Shown here in pieces: positions 22,044 through 31,002 of a stretch of 64,000 nt of DNA. The position numbers and the translations under genes were made by a program. Source of the stretch: Diaporthe sp. PMI_573. Lineage: Eukaryota > Ascomycota > Sordariomycetes > Diaporthales > Diaporthaceae. The stretch's first letter is position 1. Each line of letters begins with the position of its first letter. The notes under the pieces were generated by a model. It saw nothing but the letters and a program-made list of their open reading frames with translations, was not told the origin of the DNA and ran no database searches. The stretch lies in assembly GCA_021399435.1 (NCBI GenBank), contig JAJTUP010000020.1:806001-870000 (forward strand), read 5' to 3'.

Positions 22044-23906
22044 ATGGGCGACGAAGACATCATCAAGACCGACCTACTCATAGTCGGCGCGGGCCCAGCC
22101 GGCGCCGCGCTGGCATGCTTCCTAGGCTCCCACGGGATAAAGGGGATCATGATAGCAGCGGCGCCGGGAAACGCCGACACGCCCCGGGCGCACATCACCA
22201 ACATGGCCGGGCTGGAGTGCCTGCGCGACATCGGGCTGGAATCGGCGTGCTTGGACGCCAGCACCAAGGGCGACAGCATGGAGCACACGCGGTGGTGCCA
22301 CAGCATGGCGGGGGACGAGTTCGCGCGCATCCACAGCTGGGGCAACGACCCGGCCCGGAGGGGCGACTACACCGCGGCCTCGCCCTGCGCCCACGTCGAC
22401 CTCCCGCAGACGGAGCTCGAGCCCATCCTGACGCGGCGGGCGACGCACTCTGGCTGGACGATGCGCTTCAACACGCGGCTGATTACGTTCACGCGCCCCC
22501 AGCGGGACCAGATCATCTCCGAGGTGCACGATGACGTCCTCGGCAGGACGTACAAGATCCAGTCGCGGTTCCTGTTCGGGTGCGACGGCGCGCGCAGCCA
22601 GGTCGTGCGGGAGCTGGGGATCCCGCTCATCAAGAAGCCGGGCCAGGGCCTGGCGCTCAACATCTTTGTCGACGCCGAGATGTCGCACCTTATCCCGAAC
22701 CGCTCGGGGAACCTGCACTGGGTGTTCCAGCCAGAGAAGGACTACCCGCCGTGGGGGTGGGCGGTGATCGTGAGGATGGTCCGCCCGTGGAACGAGTGGA
22801 TGTTCATCTGCCTCCCCGTGCCGGGCGCGGATGTCTCGGTCGACGAGTTCAGCCCTACGGAGGAGGAGTGCATAGCGCGGGTCAAGGAGATTATTGGGGA
22901 CGACTCGGTCAAGGTTCGCATCAAGGACGTGAGCAAGTGGTGGATCAACGAGATCGTGGCTGAGTACTACTCGGATGGCAACGTGTAAGTGCATCATCTA
23001 GTAACTGCCAGGAAGGGACATTCCTGTGTGATGCTGACATGTGCTGACGACCCCTGCAGCTTCTGCTTCGGCGACGCCACACACCGCCACCCGCCATTCA
23101 ACGGCCTCGGCTCCAACACCTGCATCCAGGACGCCTTCAACCTAGCCTGGAAGATCTCCTACGTCATGAAGGGCAAGGCAGGCCCGGAGCTCCTGGACTC
23201 GTTCAGCACGGAGCGGCAGCCCGTAGGCCAGGACGTGATCACGCGCGCCAACCAGGGCCTCCGCGACCACGGCGGCTGGATCCAGGCCATGGGCATGGAC
23301 CACCCAGACAAAGAGGTGCGCGCCAAGATCCTGGCCGAGTTCGAGGACCCGGGCCCCCAGGGCCGCAAGCGGCGGCAGGAGTTCCAGAGGGGCATCGAGA
23401 ACACGGCGAGCGAGTTCCACGGGATCGGCATCGAGATGAACCAGAAATACTTCTCCGGCGCCGTGTACCAGGACGACGAGCCCGAGGGCGCAGCGCCTCC
23501 GCCGCCGGCGGACCCCGTCAAGGACCTGCAGATCTCCACGTACCCGGGCCGGCGGCTGCCGCACTGCTGGCTCAACGAGCGCACGCCCAAGGAGAAGTTC
23601 TCGACCATCGACCTCGCCGGCCACGGGCGCTTCTGTCTGCTCACCGGGCCGGGCGGGCAGGAGTGGAAGGTTGCTGCCGAGAAGGTCACCAAGGCGCTGG
23701 GTGTCGAGACCAAGGCGTACTCTATCGGGTGGAAGCAGGACTATGAGGATGTCTACTTCGACTGGGCAAGGAGGAGGGAGGTCGAGGAGGACGGCTGTGT
23801 CCTGGTGCGTCCGGATCGCTTCGTTGCTTGGCGGTCTCGGGAGATGATACCGGATGCGGCAGCGAAGCTGGAGAAGGTGATGCGAAAGATACTATCCCTA
23901 GAATGA
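22044..23906 (+). CDS. FAD-dependent aromatic monooxygenase (phenol hydroxylase / TfdB type)
   Basis: Two exons, 22044-22984 and 23060-23906, joined in phase 2; 595 residues. The start is chosen for its ACCATGG context and because the FAD-binding strand follows at once: LLIVGAGPAG with the dinucleotide motif at 15-20. The second FAD motif GCDGARS is at 179-185, and the third, GDATHRHPPFNGLGSNT (from 318), is directly after the splice and typical of FAD_binding_3 hydroxylases. A C-terminal thioredoxin-like region (GRRLPHCWLN, FCLLTGPGG, VLVRPDRFVAWR) marks the phenol 2-monooxygenase / 2,4-dichlorophenol hydroxylase group. It would use NAD(P)H and O2 to hydroxylate a phenolic ring in the cytosol. 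Exon GC content is very high, which creates long antisense open frames. It could belong to the same catabolic theme as the 14-17 kb genes. Confidence 0.92.
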
Positions 23907-24000
23907 GTTCTGCATTATAGATAGATTGTCACTTGTATGTGAATAGATAGAGGCAAATCAGCGAGACGTCTTCTGAGCAAATCAATGTATTTCTACATTT

Positions 24001-25623
24001 TCAGGGCGATCGCTGCCAAAGGTTCTTCCAGAATTCCTTGAATCCGTAATGGGGTGCTTTAGAGTCGTAGACCTTGCTAGACTTGCCCTCCATCACAAAG
24101 CGATCCAGCAAGCTGTCGGATTGGGCCCCAAGCTGGCCCTGAGGCAGCCTGGATGGCCGTCGAGCGCGGTCCTTGATCTCGTTGGCAACCAGCGGCGCAA
24201 CATCCGCAAAACATGCCTTGAGCTCCCTCTCCAGGGAGAAGTATGGCTTCTTTGCAAGCTCGGGGGCCATCAGGTTGTACGCTCGTGTCAGAGTGTTCAT
24301 GTTGTTGATGGCCAGCTCCATGTATGATCGTTCGGTAGCTTCCCAGTCGGGGTCCCGGAAAGGCCTGGCCAGCGTGATGTCCGGCTCAGATGCCGCAGCT
24401 GGGGAGGGGGCAGGAACTTCGGATGGTGACACCGGCAGCGCCTCTTGCCGCATGGCCACCATGACGACATCGTCCGTCGTGTTCGTCGGGACAGCCACCT
24501 GATCCGACTTCCTACGCCGCGGGTTGTGCACCTCCTCCGCCCGGGCATGTTCCTCCGCCATGCGCATCTGCTGCTCCAGGGATCCCCCACGGCTGGCAAT
24601 CGTCCTGGCGGCGTGCCGTTTCCAGTCATTGCGCAGCCGTGCCCTGAAGACGGTGGCCGCCTTGACGACCTCCTGTTGCTTTTCTATCCATGGCGGTACC
24701 ATCTCTTGCTTCTTGATCATTTTGTTCATGATGTACTCGGTCGTGTCTATAAACGGATTGTCGGCCCTCGAGTCGCGCTCGACCCCTTTCCCGCGCGGTA
24801 TGTGTTTGAACTGGCCCCGTGCGATCGCATCCTCGATCCTCTCATTTGCCAGAGACTGGAGGCCAGAAAGGGTGTTTGGCAGCGCCCTCGCCGCCGGCGC
24901 GAAGCGGTCGCGGAGCTCCTTTTTCATGGCTTCCCTCTCTTTATCACTTAGGCCCTTCTCCTTGTCTTTTGTGGTCATTCCAGCGTACACGGAGGCAGCC
25001 TCCTTTGCATTCGCCACCTTCCTGCCGGGACTTATTACAGGCTGCTTCTTGAGCCGCATGTCCACTGGTATTCCGGGCTGAGGGATGTTCGGCTTGCCCC
25101 GCAGTCCTGGTCTCAGAGGCTTGTGTGCATCGTTGAGCATCCGCAAGACAGCGTCGGACTCGGTCTCTGTCCCCGTCCATGGCTGCGCAGTTGCGACGTC
25201 TCGGGCTCCCCTGCCTGCTGCTTCAGGTATGTTGCTCGTGAGGCCGGCCTCTCGTAGTGAGACGGAATGCTCGTCGCGGAACTTGGCGTCGGCGACCTTG
25301 TCTAGCAGGCGTTGCTTCAGCTCCTCGTTGAACCCGGCGTCTTCGATGGCGCGTCGGCCGGCTCGTCCTCCTGTGAAAAGAGCTTCCTCGGTCGCTTCTT
25401 CTAGCCGACGGGCCATGGGCCCTGGTTCTGAGTGGACTGCATTTGTGTCGCTTTTCGTTTCATTCGAAGCTGCTGGGGAGTTGGACTGGGGATTGGGTGG
25501 TCTGGTTCCCTCGGAGTATGTGCGGGACGTTGCGCGGTGGATGATGGCTGGCGATGCTGAACGGACAGGCCGTTGACGAAGGCCCTTCAAGAACCGCCCA
25601 GGCACGCGACACGAAGTGGCCAT
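24001..25623 (-). CDS. DUF1992 (DnaJC28-type) mitochondrial-looking protein
   Basis: Intronless, 540 residues. The first 35 residues are Arg/Ser/Thr-rich and lack acids, like a mitochondrial presequence. A linker with helical parts follows. The DUF1992 core begins around residue 255: LANERIEDAIARGQFKHIPR, then DNPFIDTTEYIMNKMIKKQ and PPWIEKQQE. This is the conserved domain of DnaJ homologue subfamily C member 28, though no J domain is present, as is usual in fungi. A long helical tail holds a basic stretch and NNMNTLTRAYNLMAPE / FSLERELKACFADVAP, also conserved in fungal members. Function is unresolved; a mitochondrial housekeeping role is the usual guess. Its neighbour upstream on the plus strand ends 94 bases away, so the two genes converge. 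Confidence 0.9.
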   Translation of the reverse strand: MATSCRVPGRFLKGLRQRPVRSASPAIIHRATSRTYSEGTRPPNPQSNSPAASNETKSDTNAVHSEPGPMARRLEEATEEALFTGGRAGRRAIEDAGFNEELKQRLLDKVADAKFRDEHSVSLREAGLTSNIPEAAGRGARDVATAQPWTGTETESDAVLRMLNDAHKPLRPGLRGKPNIPQPGIPVDMRLKKQPVISPGRKVANAKEAASVYAGMTTKDKEKGLSDKEREAMKKELRDRFAPAARALPNTLSGLQSLANERIEDAIARGQFKHIPRGKGVERDSRADNPFIDTTEYIMNKMIKKQEMVPPWIEKQQEVVKAATVFRARLRNDWKRHAARTIASRGGSLEQQMRMAEEHARAEEVHNPRRRKSDQVAVPTNTTDDVVMVAMRQEALPVSPSEVPAPSPAAASEPDITLARPFRDPDWEATERSYMELAINNMNTLTRAYNLMAPELAKKPYFSLERELKACFADVAPLVANEIKDRARRPSRLPQGQLGAQSDSLLDRFVMEGKSSKVYDSKAPHYGFKEFWKNLWQRSP

Positions 25624-26243
25624 GCTTTCGGGAGTTTTGGTGGGGCTTCATAGGAACGAGGCATAGCAGCAATTGGTGCTTCTCGAGAAGCTCAGCATCG
25701 TCGTGCGACGGGGTCAGTGTCGATGACGATCTGAAGCTGTGTTTGCCACTCGCGGGCTTGACGGCGGAGATAAGATAAGAGCCGTTGAGCCAACCGGGTT
25801 AGTCAGCGATCCACCTTTGATATCTGGTACGACGCTTGCCCTTTTCCGTATTTACATTGCAGGATGATATTGTGGAACGCATTGAGGAGGCCCCATACGA
25901 CCGAGAGTCTATGTTGATGTACTATGCTAAGCCGCTGCGCCCTATTGCCTGGGGATTACAAGACGAGCATCGTGGCAGCATGGTAAAACTCCCGTCTCCG
26001 AGACTTCCAAATAACGTGGATAAGTTGATCACTTTGTTTACCCAGGTGGCATGCAGGAAAATATTGTCCACAGTCACAGTCACCATGCTCTACCTTTTCA
26101 TTCATGTAATTTGTCAGGGGTTATCTCATATCCAAAGTCCGATCTTGTTATTGTTTCAGCAATGAAGCAGATAGCATATGTCGATTAACTTGACTAGCAT
26201 CGACTTTTGGTAGTCTCCATGGTCTACTACCGGCTATCAAACA
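25624..26243. other. Intergenic
   Basis: A 109-codon open frame (25836-26165, plus) exists but has no ATG in good context, no domain and no support beyond length. Otherwise nothing seen. Confidence 0.5.
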
Positions 26244-26281
26244 ATCCTTCAGACACCCTGAAATCCTTCAGACACTCTAAA
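26244..26281. repeat. 19-base tandem duplication
   Basis: ATCCTTCAGACACCCTGAA is followed directly by a copy with two substitutions (26263-26281). It sits immediately before a second, unrelated tandem duplication. Confidence 0.85.
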
Positions 26282-26306
26282 GAGAGCGATCTGCTCTCAA
26301 GCGGCC

Positions 26307-26362
26307 TCGACGACTCTTTTCCGGCAATGGTAGTTCGACGACTCTTTTCCGACAATGGTAGT
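26307..26362. repeat. 28-base tandem duplication
   Basis: Two adjacent 28-base units begin TCGACGACTCTTTTCC and end CAATGGTAGT; they differ at one base (CCGGC / CCGAC). No open frame with a known domain uses them. Confidence 0.9.
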
Positions 26363-26564
26363 GTTCATTGCTTCCTCGGGGATTCGTCGGATATGTCGAA
26401 TGGGCACCAACAGGTAACGACCGACATTGAAAGTGGTGTGCCGGGCTCGCTCTCACTGCTGAGATCGGACAGGGGGAGTGATCGATGCGTCCGGACATAC
26501 CGCCTTTCCGGAAACTGACCGTCATTTCAGATAGGCGCCTCTTCAGTTTGGCCGCGTGTGGTCG

Positions 26565-26963
26565 TCAACTCCATACGCAGCTCAAGTCCCGCCGTGCGAG
26601 GCTGTCATGCTCGTACCTCATCGTCTCCGCGGTCAAAGGGGTGGGGGCTTCGGGGCTGGGGAAGCGGCTCAGGCACCTTGCCCTTGAGCGCCCCTGTCTG
26701 GCCTGGCACTGACCACACAGCGCATTGATCTTGTGGGTGGTAACATGGATAGCCGGCGCCGATTTCGGACAAAAGACAGTGGCATTAGCTCGCGTCACAG
26801 TCAGTCCACATTTGTATGCGTAAATTTGGACACAGTGGTTGCAGGTTGCAAGGCTGGAGTAAAACCAATAGGTCCCACAGTAGCAATTTCCCGGGTTGGA
26901 TGCGGTGCGCAGGCACCATTCTTCATGCGTCTCGCCGATTTTGCCCCTTTCAATGTTCGGCAT
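26565..26963 (-). CDS. Possible cysteine-rich small protein
   Basis: Minus-strand ATG at 26963 opens 132 codons without introns. The central part carries closely spaced cysteines (NCYCGTYW, ATCNHC, YKCG, VFCPKS, ALCGQC) in a regular, domain-like pattern, 11 in all. There is no signal peptide at this start; a hydrophobic stretch upstream in frame lacks an ATG. The regular cysteine spacing argues for a real zinc-binding or disulfide-rich domain, but no family is recognised and the C-terminus looks random. It lies in a repeat-bearing, gene-poor stretch. Random ORF remains a serious alternative. Confidence 0.35.
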   Translation of the reverse strand: MPNIERGKIGETHEEWCLRTASNPGNCYCGTYWFYSSLATCNHCVQIYAYKCGLTVTRANATVFCPKSAPAIHVTTHKINALCGQCQARQGRSRARCLSRFPSPEAPTPLTAETMRYEHDSLARRDLSCVWS

Positions 26964-27251
26964 GCTGAAGGAGGAGTGTGCAATGAGATGCGTATTGGCT
27001 AGATGAATGTGCGACTCAAAGACCAAATGTGGCAGTGGAGACGAAATCCTCAACGTTGAAGGTATGCTGATAGAGGTGGTTCTAGGGTGGCAGAAAATAT
27101 TTAGCAGTCAAGGCTTCCCTCACAGCACGGATCCTGATTATATAGTCACAGTCCTTAGCTTTCTCTTGGCTTCTTGGTGCCTTGTAACAATCAAACATAG
27201 CCATTGTTTAGTCATGTCGATGCCTGGACTTCAACATTGTCAAATGTCGAC
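26964..27251. other. Intergenic
   Basis: Nothing recognisable; includes the region just upstream of the 39-base direct repeat. Confidence 0.4.
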
Positions 27252-27290
27252 TGGCCACCCTGCTATATTCTCACCTGATTCTCCACTTCG
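27252..27290. repeat. 39-base direct repeat, upstream copy
   Basis: TGGCCACCCTGCTATATTCT and the following 19 bases recur at 27427-27465 with two mismatches, 175 bases away. The downstream copy contains the first codons of the kinase-like frame. Between the copies is an inverted repeat (AAGGGTT ... AACCCTT near 27362-27381). Confidence 0.9.
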
Positions 27291-27425
27291 GGGACGTTCC
27301 AGAACCTGCTTGCTGCCTAGATGAGCTGAGCGGTTGGGTGACAGTGGAGAGTGAGGGCTCGAAGGGTTTGCTCGAACCCTTTGAATAGAGATCCGAAAGC
27401 GTAATGAACGGAATGCAGAACAAAG

Positions 27426-29012
27426 ATGGCCACCCTGCTATATTCTCGCCTGATTCTCCTCTTCGCTTATGTCTCTGCAATAATTATGGTGCTAATCTGG
27501 ATGCCAGTCATTCTTTCTTCTGTCTTCATCGTCTACGAAAGTGCGCCTACCATGCTTTCTAAAGAGCATCACCTCTGGGCAAGTCATGCATTCGGAGAGC
27601 CAATGGGTGGATATATACGGTGGCAGTGGCACATAGTGCACTGGGATCAAAGACGGATAATCACAGTCGGTTTTGATGGTGATCTTGACTCTGGGGAAAC
27701 CGCAATTGGTAGGTTTATAGAGATACAGGAAGTTTTGTAGAGTTTATTCCGAGCATAGTTTTGGTATCCTATTTAAGTGATATTCAGTTATTGAACCAGT
27801 CTAACCGAAATCATAGAGCATTTAAGAAGACACATCGATAATCTTGGTCCAGACGTACATGCTATTAAAGTATCTCAGGACGGCGAGCTGGTTACCGTCT
27901 CTTCTGACCCATTCAATGACGAAACAGCGTGCCCTCCCGTCCCTGCCCTACAGGATCTTCAGAACCCAGCGGTAAAAACAGTTCGACGTACAGAATTACA
28001 AGAGTTAGATCGTATCGTTCCTAATGTCGACCTGGTATCATTCCGAAGACACAAATCAGTATTTAAATATTTTTTCATTCATCAGCACCTAGAATCGCGA
28101 TGGATTGAGTTAAATATTTTATTACGCCTCTCGCTACACCCAAACATTGCACCGTTGGATCGGGTTGTAGTTGAAAAGCTTTGTGGACAAGAATATGTAG
28201 TCGGCTTTACTACCCGGTATATTGCTGGTGGCTCTTTGGATATAACCGACAATGCAGGAGACCGCCGTGTATTTAAGCTCAAATGGCTTAAACAGCTTAT
28301 ACGTGTTGTCGACGACCTCAACTACAAGTACGGAATCCAGCATCAAGATATCGCCCCAAGGAACCTCGTTGTACATCAAGCTACAGACCAGATCATGCTT
28401 ATTGACTTTAGCGTATCGGCTCGCATCGGTGCAGTCAACGATCCAGACAATGATCAATACCGTGGTGATATCTATCTTGAGAACCGTAATGATCTTGAAG
28501 GTGTCATATACACGCTATATGAGATTTTCACTCGGGACCAACAGTTTTGTCTTATCGAAAGCCGAGAGCAGCATGCTTCTAGCGTGCTAAATATGGAGGA
28601 CTGGGTGAAACACCCTGATGTACGACTTGATAAACCCGTAGCAAGATACCGAGCTGTACTTGATACGTGGGTTTTGAAAAGGAAAGAACGAGGGAATCTT
28701 AAAGTTTTCACCGATGCTCCAAACTACATCAACTGGCCGCGTATACCACAGGCTTCAAAGCAGGATGGGGAACTTGGTGAAGAAGATATGGGCACTTCCA
28801 GCGGTGAAAAAGCAGGAGATCAAGTTTCAGGACGAAGTGGTGAGGCAGCGCGGCTGATATCCAAGAACTACCCGAGGAAGGAGATTCAAAGAGGAGTGGC
28901 CAGAGCAAAAGGCGTTCAGGTGGTTAACTGGAAGCGACCTGGGCAGGAAAAGATCAAGGGGGGGATGGAAGTATTTGCAGATGGCTCGGTCATAATGACA
29001 GGACGCCGGTAA
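27426..29012 (+). CDS. Atypical protein-kinase-like protein
   Basis: Two exons, 27426-27708 and 27817-29012, joined phase 1 with branch CTAACC; 492 residues. Exon 1 starts hydrophobic (possible membrane anchor), and ATGs at 27486 and 27501 are alternative starts. The exon 1 end and exon 2 start match a fungal-expanded kinase-like family: GGYIRWQW, TVGFDGDLDSGE, LGPDVHAIKVSQDGELVTVSSDPF. The kinase core is present but unusual: lysine region SVFKYFF, HPNIAPLDR, catalytic loop HQDIAPRNLVV (HQD for HRD), and LIDFSVSARIG (DFS for DFG). The basic tail is low in complexity. Codon use is AT-rich (TTA, ATA, AAT common), unlike the GC-rich neighbours, suggesting transfer or a recently expanded, repeat-affected family. 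Whether it phosphorylates anything is open. Confidence 0.8.
27427..27465. repeat. 39-base direct repeat, downstream copy
   Basis: Second copy of the repeat described at 27252. It begins one base inside the putative ATG of the kinase-like gene, so either the duplication created this start or the true start lies further inside. Confidence 0.9.
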
Positions 29013-31002
29013 TCCTGTGACATTATTGTTGCAAGCTTCACTATATACAATCTCCTTAAGGCTTTATGCCCTTTAGCCCGTATTTGTAGGGCCGCCTACA
29101 GATATCCCTATGTAGAGAAATAGAAATTTTACCTTGAAGAAGTTACACTATTTTATCACAACCGCTCGAGTAAGCTTTAGTTTTTAGTCTGAGTAGCGCG
29201 GTAGTATTATTGCAATACTGGCGGTTACCACTCTTCTTGCTATTGTTAATAAACTAGGAAAAGTTTTCTAGTGAAGATATACTTTATCGAATTGGCGATC
29301 TGCCTACCCATGTTGGTAATAAATGGGCGATTGGCCTAGCCTGGGTCGGTCTGAGTGACGTTTCTTACGATGTGCACGCAGTCTCCTGCGGACGAGGTCT
29401 GAGAGCATTGTAGCTTTTGCATCACCATATGAATCGTGATGTGGTTTCTGACGAATTAATGCCAATTACATCCTTGTCGGATTTTTTCTTGGCCTAGCCA
29501 CACGCTGGTGGACAAGTAAAACGAACTGTGTTCCCCATATTCGTGCTGCAGAACTGCCAGTGCGGAGAGGGTGCTCTGTTGGGTTATTTGCCCAGCATCC
29601 GGGCTGCCGGCACATCCCGATGCCGGGCACGCTCTCTGTAATGCCTGTGGGGCGAGTTCAACTGAGCCCAGCCACACTCAGTAAAGCTCACGTTTGACTC
29701 ACCCCAGCTCACTTTGGCACCGTTGTGTTCTGACCTCGGGACTATTCTGGATCTAGGGGTACCTCAGCGCAAGGGGTGAATATATAGTAGGTACATACCT
29801 AGGCAGCTGGTTAACCTATCCCTTGTGACGGTACGGCTCTTATATACTGCTAGAGATAACCACTAGGCAGATTGGTTATTATGGTCTTTTGGCCGGACAG
29901 TGTAATTTGCTAGCAGTAATTACCTCCTGTTGCATCCCTCCTGTATACACTACCCCTGCCATCCCGCCTGCCGGCATGTGGGGGAGGGACAGAAGAAGGG
30001 TACCGCGTAACGCGTCAAGACACGTCGTCCTTCCTTTCCTCGTGTTAATAAGATTATTCATCTTTTCAATCTGGTCCCCAAGCACGATTGCGGCACAGCG
30101 ATTCAGCCTCCATATGCACGCAGGCTTATGCAGAGAAGCCATCATCCTTAGATTCCTTGACGGCACACTCCGCCACCCACCCGCTTCACGGCATCTGTGG
30201 AATGTGGTTCAACGGCTCGTGGGCTCGCAATGGACCCGCTTTCACGGCCAGGCACCAGAAGGATCGTGTAGTCTATTGATCCCTCGGCATTACGGCCATC
30301 CGAAAACGAGGTTCATGTACCTGTCAAGCCTGTCAAAGCCTCTGGGCTCATCACCTTATTTCCATGGATCTTCCGGGTTGATATTGAAAGGATTCCACTC
30401 CTTCTCTCTCGGCCACATCATGATAATGGGCCAACAGGCAGGCAACAGTACTTGCATTCCCGCGAGGATGCCAAATGAAGAGGTGATATATCAGTTTATG
30501 CCGTGGTGATCATGCCCATTTTAGCAACCCTCTTGGAGACGAGACTCGGGCACAGCCAGAACAGACGGTACCGTGCAAGCCCATGGCAGTGGGGGGCTGT
30601 GACTCTCCTGCATGGTGCTCTTTTTCATTCCATTGGGATCCAGGATGAGGGTCTGTGTAACCTGAATGATTCTCCACAGTCGCCAAAGTAGTGGGCCTGT
30701 GAAACACGACAAGAGCCCTGCAGAACGGCAGACGGACAGACTGGATGGATCACATGTCGCTGCTTGTATCGATCATCAGGGTCACCCACCGGTATGGAGT
30801 TTCTGGTTATAGGGCTGCCTTGCCAGTGGATCCGGACACAAATCGCCCCTGAATCCCAGCGTTCAAGGTGGTCTCCACGATTGTCACTTAGTTCAAGCCC
30901 ACTACCTTGAAAACGTGGCGCAATGGCCTTTTATCGGAGCATCAGGGTCCAATGCCCTCAATCTACCCATCTTGCCGGCTTTCCAACTGTGGCTCCAGAG
31001 AA
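29013..31002. other. Long intergenic stretch
   Basis: About 2 kb. The first 300 bases are AT-rich. A 206-codon plus frame (29889-30509) has no domain and overlaps an antisense frame of similar quality, so I do not call it a gene. No transposon ends were identified. Confidence 0.5.

Noticed and set aside
22122..22997. 291-codon open frame on the minus strand
   Set aside because: It is the antisense of the GC-rich exon 1 of the FAD monooxygenase. Its Arg/His/Pro/Ala-rich composition is typical of antisense frames of C-ending codons.
29889..30509. 206-codon plus-strand frame in the gene-poor stretch
   Set aside because: No domain, no coherent coding composition, and an overlapping antisense frame is equally long in its 5' part.
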